Shown: piece by piece, positions 1 through 12,240 of the stretch
Numbering within the stretch: the stretch's first letter is position 1
Layout of the letters: each line of letters begins with the position of its first letter
NCBI RefSeq assembly: GCF_029784155.1
Contig: NC_073691.1
Coordinates: 131,006,714-131,070,713 of the forward strand
Length of the DNA: 64,000 nt
Origin: Uranotaenia lowii
Taxonomy: Eukaryota; Arthropoda; Insecta; Diptera; Culicidae
Reading direction: 5' to 3'
Program-made: the position numbers and the translations under genes
The notes under the pieces: generated by a model
Told to the model about the DNA's origin: nothing
The model's input: only the letters and a program-made list of their open reading frames with translations
Database searches by the model: none

Positions 1-1040
1 GTCATTATTGTCATGCTTGTCATATTATGTCGAGTCCATCGCTTATCGCGCCATGTTTCGTTATCATCTTGATTAGTGATTGCTGGATATTGCTAGCACA
101 CCAAATGAATACGTTTTTTGGAGCGATCATTTTAAATCATTTCATTTTTTTATCATAGTTTGAAGAGAAAAAAAACAATTTTTTAAAGATTAAAATCATT
201 TTTATTGTGCAGCCTAGTTTGGCACACACAAAAACACAAACATCGTCAGAACTTGTCGAGCTGGTTCGATAGGTAAAATACCTATAAAGGTACATCTAAG
301 ACCCATAATTTATGATCTCCCAAATCGACCGATAGCTATACCTTTCTGTAGGAAAGGCAAAAAATGTATTGAGGAGATCGCAAAAATGTGCTCAGAATAT
401 AATAATTTGTTTGACCTATTAAATATATTGAAGCACTTGAAAAAACCATGAATTCTTATGAACATTCCATTTAGTTGAGCATTTCAATTTTCAAATCATA
501 CAATTTAAATTAATTCATCACCTCCCGCTCACAGTGCACAGTGGTTTAAAATTCGAAAAACGTGATCAAAGGGGTTTTTGAAGGCTTAAATGTCAAAAAA
601 GCTTTATGGTATGTTCTAAAATGTTTCATCATTTTAAAATGCGCATATTTTATTTAAAATTTTTTTTTCCTGATCAATAAGTGAGATAATTTTTCCATTT
701 TTTGTATTTATCATTTAAATCACTATGATATCTTCGAAAAAGTTGCAGATTATCACATTTTAAAAAAAACATGTTTTGAAACAACACGTTTTGAAGACAT
801 TTTTTCAAAAACTACCTACAAGCTGTGTAACTAGCAAAAATTTGTTGTTTGAGGTAAAGTTTTGATGAATCACAGCTAACAAATTAAAAAAAAAACACGT
901 TAATATAAATATTTAAAAAAAATTGTCAAATAGTTCTTTATACAGGCAAACATGATGTTAAAATTTTGTATGTCCAATAACTAGAAAATTAGCTATTAGC
1001 AAAAGAAAGTTTCCCATTTCTATATGAACTAAGCTTTATG
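1..1040. other. AT-rich non-genic stretch
   Basis: I see no open reading frame, splice pattern or RNA gene on either strand. The stretch is AT-rich with many A and T runs, which in this window is typical of old repeat-derived intergenic or intronic DNA. It ends where the inverted-repeat element begins. Confidence 0.5.
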
Positions 1041-1044
1041 ATGC

Positions 1045-3312
1045 GTCCATTTCGTCAAATCATAACCGATTTAAATTTATTTTTTGCGTTGGATTGTAAA
1101 ATCTCAGATTTTTTAAATATTTGGTTGTGGTTGTGGATAATATTCACGTGATAGCACAGATGAAGTGATAGTTCGGGTAGAAGTCCAGGCGAAACGCGTT
1201 AAATAACTTAACCCCTATTTCTTGTTTCCATCATATTTTCGAGTGAAAATTACCCCCCAAAACCCCGTTTTTGCTGAAAAATTCTCATAAGCTAAGAGTG
1301 TTGATTATAAATAATTTTGCTAAGCAAAAAACTTCATCGTTGAGGATAAATTTTTGACCGTTTTTCCTTAAATTGCATAACCCCAGGGGCTAAGGAACAT
1401 GACTTTTGCCGGTTTTAATGGATGTCACACATCAACCATTTTTTCCTTAATTTGGAAACATTTTAGACTGACTCAAGGCCTTTAGGCGAGGTTTATGTTT
1501 CATCTATTCTACCTAACATAGGATTTTTTTTAATCAATCCAGAATGGTTGTATCAATCAGAACCACCAAATCGAAAAAACACATGGACCAAGGATTTCTA
1601 ATGCTGCCATAATGTTACTTTTTCGAAAAATAGTTCCATTTAAAGTTTTCTTTCGTTTCTAGGATTTTCCTAGCGATAGAATTTTTTCAAATCAAGAATG
1701 AAGGTTTAATCGTTTTAATTGGCTGTTGTTCAAAAAAAGTGTCTTATTCGGGTAAGAGGAAGTTGTATTGATGTTTGGAATTGCTGATTTGATAAATTTA
1801 TTACGTTTAAATAATTCGATACCGTCAAACGGGGCATCATGCAACAGCGGGGTTCGATGCAACATTTATATAACACTACATTTAATCAATTTTTAATTTA
1901 ATGTATTGTAATAAAGTTATCTTTTCATGATAACAAAATGATGATGACATAATTTCCCGCATCTTAAGCTAGTTGTCTTAAGTTTTTTATTTTTATGTAA
2001 AATTTGAAAAATCGAGCAAAAAATGTACAAATTTTAACATTTTTTGATGCCGAAAAAAACTTTACCCAGTATGACGGATCGGCTTGATAAAATTACCTAC
2101 AAACTTTTTACAGGTTTCCACATGTTATACCAACATTGTTGGTGTAAAAATATTTTTCGAACCATCACCCAATTTTTTTAAATGAATATTTTTAAAATTC
2201 AGTTAGGTGTCTGGGGTTAAATGCAACAAAATGCAAATCAAAGAAATACCTTGTAAATCTCATTTCCATGTGCTGGAATATGAATGTTTTGCATCACGCG
2301 TTTGTAAACATTAGAATTTCATTCATCCAAACATTTATTTTTGTGATTTCAGCTTGTAGATTTTTTCGTAGTATTATTTAACCCCTTAATGTATGCAGCA
2401 TCCTTATTTTCAGAAAAAATGTTAAAATTTGTTTTTACAGACCCAAAAACTACTGCAATTGGTGTTGTCATGCGTAATGGTCCTTAAGGCATCGCAAATA
2501 TATAAAAAACTATGAATTTTCATACGTGTTCATAAGATTTTTCATTAAAAACAAAGTTTGTTGCAAGTTACCCCATTTTCTAAGGAGTGTGAAAATCGCA
2601 TGTTTTTAAAAAAATTAAAAATAACTGAAGAAACCAATAATTTTTTTAACTACGCCAATTTGATGCCCCAGCATCCTTAAAACTTTTGATGCATAAAGGA
2701 TACTATTAACTGTGAACATAAGTTTTTTAGAAGCCATTGAAGTTGAAAATTGTTGCATGTTGCCCCAGTTGACGGTAATTCTGCTACCGAGCATGCTTCG
2801 AAAATTAAAAAAAAATCTCAGCTATTTGTGAAACAATTTTAACAAGAACTATAAAGAAAAGTAGCCTTGAGTCAGTCTAAAATGCTTCCAAATTAAGGAA
2901 AAATGGTCGAAGTGTGGCATTCATTTTAACCGTAAAAGTACTGAAAATCATGTTCCTTAGCCCCTGTGATTATGCAATTTAAAGAAAAACGAACAAAAAT
3001 TTATCCTCAACGATGTAGTTTTTTGCTAAGCAAATGTCATTTATAATCATCACATTTAGCTTATCCGTATTTACGGCGAAAACAGGGTGCTGGGGTGTAA
3101 TTTTCACTTGAAAATATGATGAAAACAAGAAATGGGTATCAAGTAATGTATTTCTCCCCTAAAGTTTCGCCTTGACTTCTACCCGAACTATCACTTCATC
3201 TGTACTATCACGTAAATATTATCCACAACCACAACCAAATATTTGAAAAAATCTGAGATTTTACAATCTAACGCAAGAAATAAATCTAAATCGTTGATTT
3301 GACGAAATGGCA
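1045..3312. mobile_element. Inverted-repeat (foldback) element, arms about 450 bp
   Basis: Two imperfect inverted arms are visible, about 1045-1487 and 2865-3312. They share the outer end CCATTTCGTCAAATC, then GGTTGTGGTTGTGGATAATATT, the segment around AGTGATAGTTCGGGTAGAAG, and the inner GACTGACTCAAGGC. The outer edges are fixed only to within about 10 bp and I found no convincing target-site duplication. The interior contains a separate TIR element (1820-2777), so the original foldback was enlarged by a later insertion. No transposase frame is present, so it is a non-autonomous element of unknown superfamily. Confidence 0.65.
1820..2777. mobile_element. TIR MITE, ends TACCGTCAA..., copy 1
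   Basis: The left end TACCGTCAAACGGGGCATCA and the right end (reverse complement TACCGTCAACTGGGGCAACA) form a TIR of about 26 bp continuing to GCAAC on both sides. The 958-bp interior has no coding capacity. The element begins and ends with TA, compatible with a TA target (Tc1/mariner-like), but superfamily assignment is not secure. A second copy in the opposite orientation is at about 11.24-12.24 kb, and a related family with ends CCGTAAACTGGGG lies at 41.62-42.56 kb. Confidence 0.65.
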
Positions 3313-6300
3313 TTCATGTCAAATTGAGTGTTCCGTTCGGGGTGGTCGAACATTTTGACGCCTCATTAACAGTGTTGAATATCATCCTTTAAAATGTCAG
3401 CCCATTTTTGAAGCCTAATAACTTTTTTATGTTAACTTTAATCGAAATGCACTTTTGTGATTAAATATTTGTCATAATTTAGGCTTTAAGAAACCCCATT
3501 TTTAAAAGAAATCGGCTGAAAGGGACTTGAGTTATTGATAAAAAAAAACTGGTTGTCTCAAAGTCCCATACAAACTTCAGGCTCGTTGAGCGACCCAATC
3601 TGGCCGATCTGGCCCAAACTTGGCATGGAATCTTGTACTAGGCCTAGCATCAATTTTAGCCTGTAGCGCGTAACATTCCACAGGTTTTAAATTTCCCTTA
3701 CAAATTAGAGGCACTCTAATACACATCCTTCACTGAACTCTTAAGTTTTTGATGACAAGCTACTTATGTCAGCATAAATTTTGAATATTTTATAAATTAT
3801 CCAAAATTATTCGACAAAAATTGACAATTATGTTGTTGTATGAATTAAAAAAAACGGCCAAATACTTTGCTCAACTATTCGGTGAGCCAAATATTCGGCC
3901 TAACGGTTTTTGGGCGGTATTCGGCACATCTCTAAAAAATACTAACAGTTTATAAAACCAACATGCTTTTAGCTCTCAAAAATTTCATTTTTATTCCCCG
4001 AACTTTCATTTTTACCCCATTTGGGGTAATTTACCCCGGTTCCCCGACCGCTGCTCTAGAGGTACATTTGAATCATAAAACGATAGAAAGGTTCAAACTA
4101 AGAATTGAAACGAAAATCAACTCGCCAAGGCAAAACATAGAAAAGAAAATTAATCAAACCTGCATCGCATTTCCAGCTGATGCATGCTTACCGGCTACAT
4201 GGCCACATTTATATGTTGCCCAACCTAATGGCGCGAGTCTTCGATTGAAGCGGTAGACATTTTTTTATAGCCGCACTGCCAAATACGATCCCTAAATACT
4301 CTAAAACTTCAAATAATATAGCCCAATGACTTTCCATTTCCCTTTCCTAAATGATGAATAACTCAAGTTTGAATTTTCTACAAACAGTTATTTGACATAC
4401 TTACTTGAAAGGTTTAAACGGGAATGTAGTGTTACAGAAATGACCATCTACAGTGTGGATGATCACGTATGATACCAAAATCACTTTTGCAAGTTTCGAT
4501 GTCATTTTGGAACTTCTCTTGGCTAGGCTTTTTTATTGGAAAATTCTACAAATCAACATTTCACTTCTTTTAATCAGTTCATGAGTTTAACCTCCAAGCT
4601 AGAACTTGAGAGGTTTACAGTCTATTGAGCAGTACCACGGCTATTCAGGTGAAGACATCACCTGTGAAACACATCTGCCGAGCTTTCCACGCAACTTTCC
4701 TTCGCACGTGTCTGTCTTTATCGATTGGAAGCGCCCGCACACCGCAATTTAATCGGCGAATTTGACCAGTTTAGTTTGCTGCAGAAAAAGAAGAACGTTC
4801 ACCAACCGAATACTACCCCCAACTAAGGGCGGCGATCCGTGTCTCGGAGCTTTAAACCGTTCTGATATCGATGGTGCCCTTCTGCTACGAAAACAAGTAC
4901 ATACTATCTGATCTTCTGGGCTTGGTTTATTGGCGGAAATGTAAAACATCAACACACAAGAACTTCGACGGAGCTTCCCATTTTGCCGCCTCGAGCCATA
5001 ACGAAATCCTAGACAGTACACCAAGGATTGATTTGTATCGTAATCACTGTAAACGCCACTGTTATCAGATGCAGTATCTAACTATCCTTAAAGAATATAT
5101 GTACTTATGTGCAAATTGAGCCTTGTTCAAATCTCGTTTTAGTCAGTATCTGTTTAAGGCTGCTTCATACTGCTTTATACTTTGAGCTACAAGGTGTTCT
5201 TGCAAGAAAAAATAAAAATAGAAAACATGATAAATCTCCGGATATCAAGATCAAAATCAACCAACGAAATTCACAATATTAATGATGAATTCAGATTCAT
5301 TTCGATCCAATACGGAGAACTTAAAAGTTATGAATTTCATGTGGCAGTTTTGAATTATTTTTTTTTTTAAATCGTGCTTTTTAAACCGTACTTTTCAATA
5401 AATCATCCGTCAAAGGTATCTCAATCACAGTTGACAACAGGGCCGTAGCAGGGGCGGTCCTAGAGTCGGCTCTTGGGGGGGGGGGGGGGGGGGTGATTTT
5501 CCAGTTTTCAAAAAACAGTCAATATAAAGGAACGTTAATATCTGGTGAAAAAAAAAAATCATTTTAGTGAGCGAAAGGAGATGATATGGGATGCGGGTGG
5601 GGGGGGGGGGGGGGGGTTATTGTTCCTTTATAAAACAACCAGCGAATCTATAGTAACCACTGCGAAAAAATGTTGATATTTTTTTTATTTGTAGGTACAT
5701 CAGGTATTTTAGAATTGTCCCTTTAAGATCTCTTTCAAAAATTTCTCGTTATAAATGTAATTTTTTCAATGAAAATAATACACACGTTGTTGAGAGATGG
5801 ACACGTAACAAAAAAACTCAAGTTATCTTCATTTTTTTCCTGAGCTTCTAAATATTAGCGCTTTGGTTTTTAATAATTTATCGGAAGTATTTTACTTTTC
5901 ACCGATAAGCCCGATAAACAAATTAACAAACATAACTAACGGGCATTGAATTCTTCATTGGGGTATTTTACTGAATCGTGATTTGGAAATTTACTATTAT
6001 AATTTTCAAATTTCAATATATAAAATTAACACTTTAAATATAAATTTGTAGAAAAAAACCGATTATCAAAATCAGTTTCTTAATTCTGGAACCGAATTTT
6101 ATTTGATTTGCTCTTGAATTTAAAGTTTTCATTCAAAATTTTCAATTTTAATTGTATTACAACAAATAAATTACAAAGAAAAGCTCCAATCAATCTTTGT
6201 TCACTTTCAGATAATTACCAATTTTTTAAATAATTTTGAATTATAAAGAAAATTATGAAATGAAGGGTATATTCTAAATGTTAACCTTTCGTTTCATAAA

Positions 6301-7024
6301 GTAACAAATTTGCAACAATTTATGTATGGAAATAGTGAAAAATCGTAATTTAATTTAATTTCTTTTCTTGACGTCCTCATAATTTCCAACTGTAAAAAAT
6401 AATTTTTAAGGAAAAATAAAAAAAATCATGAAATGAAGGGTTAATACTCTTCTTTAGTGAACAGTCTCAATCATTTCCAATTGAAATAGCCAAGCTTTAA
6501 GATTAAGAATATCAAACCTTAAGCTAAATTTTAAATTAAAATTTCAATATTATTGTGTAGATGAGCTGAACGCAGTATCGGTGACATCATTGCTGTAGAT
6601 CTAGAAATCCAGGAGTCTTTGTTAAAATCACTATAAGATCTTCTGACTGTTTTGCATGATAGAATGCCTTGTTGCCGAAAAAATAGTAGAATGATAAGGG
6701 GATAGTTTTAATTCCCAAGGGAAAAATTAAAACCGTGGCAAACTGATTTTGGAAGCATTTTGCGTCACAACCTCGATTTTTTTGTCTGTTTTTTTCCCTT
6801 CTTATTTTCTGGCATTGAGTAATTTTAAAACTTAGCAGTTCAGAGTGAAATCGATCAATGATAATTGATGAAGTAACTAACCTGAACAACAAAAAATATG
6901 CTGAATCTTTTCATTATCCTTTATTCATTCAACGATGCAGGTCAGAGGGAATAGTGCTTAAAAGTAACAAATTCCCGAAAAAAAACAATACAGATTTAGT
7001 CTAGATAATCTTCGTATTTTACAA
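3313..7024. other. Non-genic stretch with repeat fragments and poly(G) tracts
   Basis: No gene recognised. About 3560-3690 is an inverted partial copy of the MITE at 58.48 kb (shared TTGTACTAGGCCTAG and AGCCTGTAGCGCGTAACATT-like blocks). The part at 4.1-5.1 kb is less AT-rich than its surroundings and has small overlapping frames on both strands (for example 4871-5119 plus, 82 codons), but none matches a known family or has a clear splice context. Two long G runs (19 bp at 5475-5493, 18 bp at 5599-5616) follow a GGGCCGTAG motif. The remainder is low-complexity AT-rich sequence. Confidence 0.45.
5475..5616. repeat. Paired poly(G) tracts (G19 and G18)
   Basis: Uninterrupted G runs occupy 5475-5493 and 5599-5616, about 105 bp apart. 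The first follows GGGCCGTAGCAGGGG, a motif also seen next to G or C runs near 11.16 kb and 12.53 kb, so the runs probably belong to a dispersed repeat end rather than arising by chance. Runs of this kind can form G-quadruplexes and are prone to length variation. Confidence 0.7.
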
Positions 7025-7030
7025 AATGGG

Positions 7031-9807
7031 CAGGGCTGGTAGCGAGTCACTTTTTAGTGACTTGGTCACTTTTTTTGGGTCAGTCACTAAAAAGTCACTT
7101 TTTTCATCATTTGGTCACTAAAGTCACTATTTTCCGAAAAATTGTCACTTTTATCACCAAAAGTCACTTTTTTCACCGATAATAAACCAATGAAAGAGTA
7201 ATTTGAATTGCGCGTGTTAATATTGACGGTAGTAACGGTAAATTACTTGATCAGTCAGTCAGAAATTTTTTTCGCCTCCGGCGGAATTTCGGCATGAATC
7301 ACCCTTGGCTTGAGACATTTCGATCTACGACATTATTTGACGTTCATGAATTGAAACTAACTTTGATTGTAGATTTTAATTTTTAGTTCAATCAACCTAA
7401 TGTATTGAAACTCATAACTTGATATACCAAAATTCTATCTCGTCTTCAGAATGGGTATTTATTAAGAAGTGTAACTAAGACTGAGATTGAAACGAACCAT
7501 TTTTTTTATGAAAAAAAATCTCTTATGTCATAACAAATGTTATGATGATATGAAATATTCTTTAAAAAACAATTTCAGACTCAATTTTATTTCGTGTTTT
7601 TTGTTCTTCTAAATACTTAAAAAAAGTGTTGAAAAAATTTACACAAGGCCACAAAAATTACATTTTTTTAGGTGCAATGAATTTAAACGGTAATTTCAAC
7701 TAATTTGCAATATTTCTATCAGATTTTATATTTATTATTATTTATTTCGTCTTTGGTTTAATTACCGTACAGACTGATGACTTAAAAACTAGGAAATTCT
7801 TTTTAAGCCTATTTTAAAACGACGTTTGCACATATTAAAATTAAACAAATCAAACACTTAATTAAAAAGTTAACAACACTTGTCAATAGGGTGGTTTTGG
7901 CCATAGGCAGTACGGTGGTGAGGAATTGAAAGAAACCTACGTTGTCAAAGTGTTCTCGTTGGTACATAAATGTTAACACGTTGTAGAATGTAAGCACTGT
8001 CAATACGGTTGGTCAATGTGTCGAATATAAAACCTTGCTGCAGTTCGACGCGCCGCTTTTCGAGTGAGGTTAGAGGATCTTTAGAGAAGTTTCTGCACTT
8101 TCTTTTTACAAAAACTCAAATCAAAAACATATTATTTAGAAATAAAAGTTTTATATGAATTAATGAGCTTTAAATAGAATCAAGTTTTTTACACTTTCTG
8201 CTGTGATGTCAAAAATACTTGTAATGACATTTTTCCAGAATCAGTTATCTATCAATTTTACTAGTAATAAACTCTTTATCACCAAAACTAAATGTGTTCG
8301 GCCGAATTTGACGAAATTTCTAGTTGAGGACACTATTTACCAAATCAATAATTAAAAAAATAAGCACCAAAATGGTTATGGTGAAACATGTTTATTGAAA
8401 AAACTCTTCCTGAAATGTTTTTAAAAACTAATATTTTTTATTTTCATATTGTTTTTTCAATTTTCAAATAAATTTACCGAATTTTATTGTACGTTTTTTT
8501 TCAATTTTCTAATACTTGCCGGATTTTTTTCAATCAAACTTTTTAAATTTTTTAAGACATATTTTTAACAATTGTTTCCTTGTTTTTAAATTCTGAATTT
8601 TCGTGTTCTTCAACCATATGCCTTTAACTTCAAATTTTTAATAATAAAACATAATTTCAACCTTCTGTTCTTTCAGGACCCAATATTTTAATCAAAAGAA
8701 ACAAAATACTCAGAGCTTGTACTTAAAAGCTTAAAAACCTGCGATTGAAAATTTAAACACTTTTTATTAATATTTTTTATATGAAATCATGTTTTTTGGA
8801 TCGATCAAGATTTTTAAAATTATTTAAAAAGTTTGAAAAATTGTTCTAAGTAGCAACTTTAAAAATAATTTTTAATACGCAGTGTTAACTAACTTTGTAT
8901 TTGATTTGTGCTTTGAATATTAATAACAAAAGTTTTGAACTCATTATTTTTAATTTTTTATCAGTTTTTATCAATCACATAATTACTCATTTTCTAACAT
9001 TACTTTGTCAGTGTAGTTGAACATGGAGGATTTTACTTTATTAAAGGTTTTATGTCTGGCTTCTATAACTGGCACTTTTAAAATAATTATTAATATATTC
9101 TTCTTTTTATAAAATTAAATTAAAACATCAAACATTGAATAAATTCTGTTCAAAATTCATTTCTTATTCAGTAATCGGTAATTTACATTTTAAATCGTGA
9201 TTAAATAGTTTTTGTTCAAATTAAAAAATTACAGCGGAATTTCTCACTAAACTTCCAGTTAAAAATGAGGAAAAGAATTCCAAATTTAGATGAATAAAAA
9301 TTAACAATTATTATCATTTTCCTAACATCTATTCATGCTAAGTTTTGTACAAGATTTGACATTTATTTTAAACTCAGATATTTTTTAATTTTAAATTTGC
9401 TAAGAAATTCTTTTGAAACTAATTTATTTCTTACTTTCTTGACTTATCGAAAATTTGAAACATTCATTGTAATAAGTTTCCAAAATTTTGTTTATCAGTA
9501 ATTTTTTTTAGTTTTTCTGTTGAACATGAGTGACAAATGGTGTAAGAAAACCCTTTCCTTTTCAATTGTTTATTTTTAGTATTGTTATTAATTTTATCTA
9601 AATTTGAATTTTGAAAACCCCCCCGGAAGGGTCCATCGCACGGGCCTGACTGGTCACATTTTTTGTACTTCAAAGTTAATTTTTCGTTCTACAAAGTCAC
9701 TATTTGGTCACTTTTTTCGGTCCTCAAAGTCACTTTTTGGTCACTTTTTTTCAAATTTTGGTCACTAAAGTCCCTACTATTTCATTGTCAAACCGCTACC
9801 AGCCCTG
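7031..9807. mobile_element. hAT-like non-autonomous element, 2.78 kb
   Basis: The ends form a perfect 14-bp TIR, CAGGGCTGGTAGCG. The flanks repeat AATGGG (7025-7030 and 9808-9813), so the target duplication is at least 6 bp, close to the 8 bp usual for hAT elements; ends starting CAGGG are also usual for that superfamily. Subterminal regions at 7045-7170 and 9690-9780 are packed with copies of GTCACT and GGTCACTTTTT, resembling the clustered subterminal motifs bound by hAT transposases. The 2.5 kb interior is AT-rich with no transposase frame, so the element is a deletion derivative or MITE. Confidence 0.7.
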
Positions 9808-9813
9808 AATGGG

Positions 9814-11235
9814 GAAAGATACTTACTTCTATAATTTTCTCTCATGGTAAATTACTCACAGCCTTTATGAAAATTGATCATTAGGTAAATACCTTTTTTC
9901 TCAATTTTTTTGATATTTTACACTTTTGCTTAAAAGTGCACAAATTTCTCCAATGAGCCTTGTATTTTCAAAATTTATACCGGAAAAAGAGCTGATAAAA
10001 TAATACAAATTTGCATTTAGAGCTCCTAAATAAGTTGAAATCAGTTTTCACATTCTTTGCACTTCGGAAAAAGTAAATTTTGTTTTCTTGTGTTATAGTT
10101 TTGAATGCAGATTTTGGGTTCTAGAGATGAATTTGAATCTCTATCTCCAACACCAATTCCTGAAACAGCTGATATAAACACTTTTTTGTTCCTTTTTGGC
10201 ACTAAAAACTCATATAAAACGCAAAAGTCATAAAACGTAATCTCTTTCTTCGATTTATTGTTGCTGAAATCTCTTGAGAGGATTTTTTAAAATTTAAACT
10301 CTTACTATGAATATTTTATATTCGATTTCTGTTTGGCAGTACTTGTATTTTTTTTCACAGTCATCCATAATATAAATGTTTGATGTGGTACATTTAAAAC
10401 AGAATTAAATAAAATCAGATCTACAATTTAAATTTTTGTTTTTGAATTTCATAATATAGTTTATGAATTTTAAGCTTTTAATTCATATTTGAATGGTGGA
10501 TTAATTGAAGGTGAAAAATTCTCGCGAAAGAGATTCTTTACTGTGATTCAGAACCTGATTTGTTATTTTGCAATTGAAGGCAATAAATGTATGACGAAAG
10601 CAGAACAAATATTTCAAATATTTCAGTGTTATAACCATTTTCACCCCCCTATATGACATTTCCAAATTTTTCATTTCATTAAAATTAAAAACCAAATCAA
10701 GAATTCAGAAGCTTTGAATTTGAAGCAAATACTAAAATTTGTTGCGATTTGCTCGTGTTAATTGAGGCATATGAGAGAAATTAGTGACAATTTAAAAAAA
10801 AGTTGTCCCTAAATTTTATTACTAACAAATTCCAAATCAACACTCAACAATACACTTTTGTTGAGTAACTTATCAACAAAAGTTATTTGGTATAATTCAG
10901 TCCAGAGAATCCTAAGTTACAACTGCTTGAGTTTGGTGGACCGACTTTTTTCAATATTGAGCCTTTTAAGTGATAAATTAACTTTTTTGTTGAATAAACA
11001 CCCCCACGGAGTGGAAAATTTTTAAAATTGAAAGCACATCTACTTAGAAAAGTTCCAACTTTTTATAGAAATTCGAGCTTTTGCGGGTATTTTGTAACGG
11101 ATTTTTGCCGCTTGGGGGGGGGGGTGATCACCCCGATTACCCCCCCCATAGGACCGCGCCTAGGCCGTAGAAAGAACTGTCTCATGGATGGAGGCTTGCA
11201 AAATGCTTTCTTGTTTGAAAAAAACTAGATTATCA
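9814..11235. other. Non-genic AT-rich stretch
   Basis: No coding or RNA gene recognised. It contains a G11 run (11114-11124) with a C8 run (11140-11147) just downstream, next to a GGCCGTAG motif like the one at 5.44 kb, suggesting another end of the same poly(G)-associated dispersed repeat. Confidence 0.45.
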
Positions 11236-11239
11236 TTGG

Positions 11240-12240
11240 TTTGTTTAATTCCATGACGGGCAACATGCAACGGGGTTAGATGTAAAATTTGTATACCACA
11301 GCACATATTCAATTTTTATTTGACTACCAAGATGATCCAAAACAAAGTCCGTTTCGCTTGAATCTAGAATATGTCATGAACAGTTGAATGAATGTCAATT
11401 GCCAGGCATTTTCCAGATGCATTTCCGCCAATCGAGATTCTTTTACCATCTTTTCTCAGACGCACAAACACCACCCCCACAAGGCTCGATAAGCAACTAG
11501 AAAAAACGGGTTCTCCTAAAAACTACACATATTCACACTACAAATCGATGTCCTCGCGTCGAAATCAAATATTTATAACGTTGCGGTCCACTACAATTTT
11601 TAAGCTAGGTATTACTTTTTGCCACCACTTTGAACGAAAAATCGCATTAACTTTTGATAACGCACCGGGAAAAAACAATCACTGCGATGTTTTGATATAC
11701 TTGTGATGTCTTAAAGCATAAAGCACCAATTGCAGAAATTTTGGTTTTGTTCGAATTAATTTTTCCATTTTTTGTGTTTGTTTTTAAAAAGCATATGAGT
11801 GCTGCATACATTTAGGGGTAAAAAATACTACAAAAATTTATTCTAACTGAAATTATAAAAAATAATGTTTGAATTGGTGAAATTTTGAAATTAACAAACG
11901 TGTGATGCAAAACAATCATATATAAAAGTTGAAACTTTGATTTGCATTTTCATACATTTTAGGCCAGACTGGTGAATCATAAAAATATTAATTCAAGCAA
12001 AAATGGGTGATTATCCGATAAATATTTTTATACCAACAGTTTACAGGATAATAAAAGCAATGAAAAGTTTGTAGCTGATATCATCAAGCCAATCCGTCAT
12101 ACTGGGTTAAGTTTTTAACGGCATCTAAAAATGTTAAAATTTGTACATCTATGGCACGGTTTTTTAATTTTCTATAAGAATCAAAAACTTTAAAAACTAT
12201 CTCACGATGTGAAAAACTATGTCATCATCATTTTGTTTTC
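11240..12240. mobile_element. TIR MITE of the 1820-2777 family, inverted copy
   Basis: This is a reverse-complement copy of the 1820-2777 element. Shared blocks include CAACATGCAACGGGGTTAGA at the left, the CATACATTTAGGGGTAAAA block, AACGTGTGATGCAAAAC, CAAGCCAATCCGTCATACTG and GTCATCATCATTTTGTT near the right end. The left terminus is shortened and the right terminus is eroded, so boundaries are approximate. No intact ORF. Confidence 0.6.

Noticed and set aside
4749..5119. Overlapping 91- and 82-codon frames on both strands
   Set aside because: Neither resembles a known protein and splice sites are not convincing; reported only as a less AT-rich stretch.
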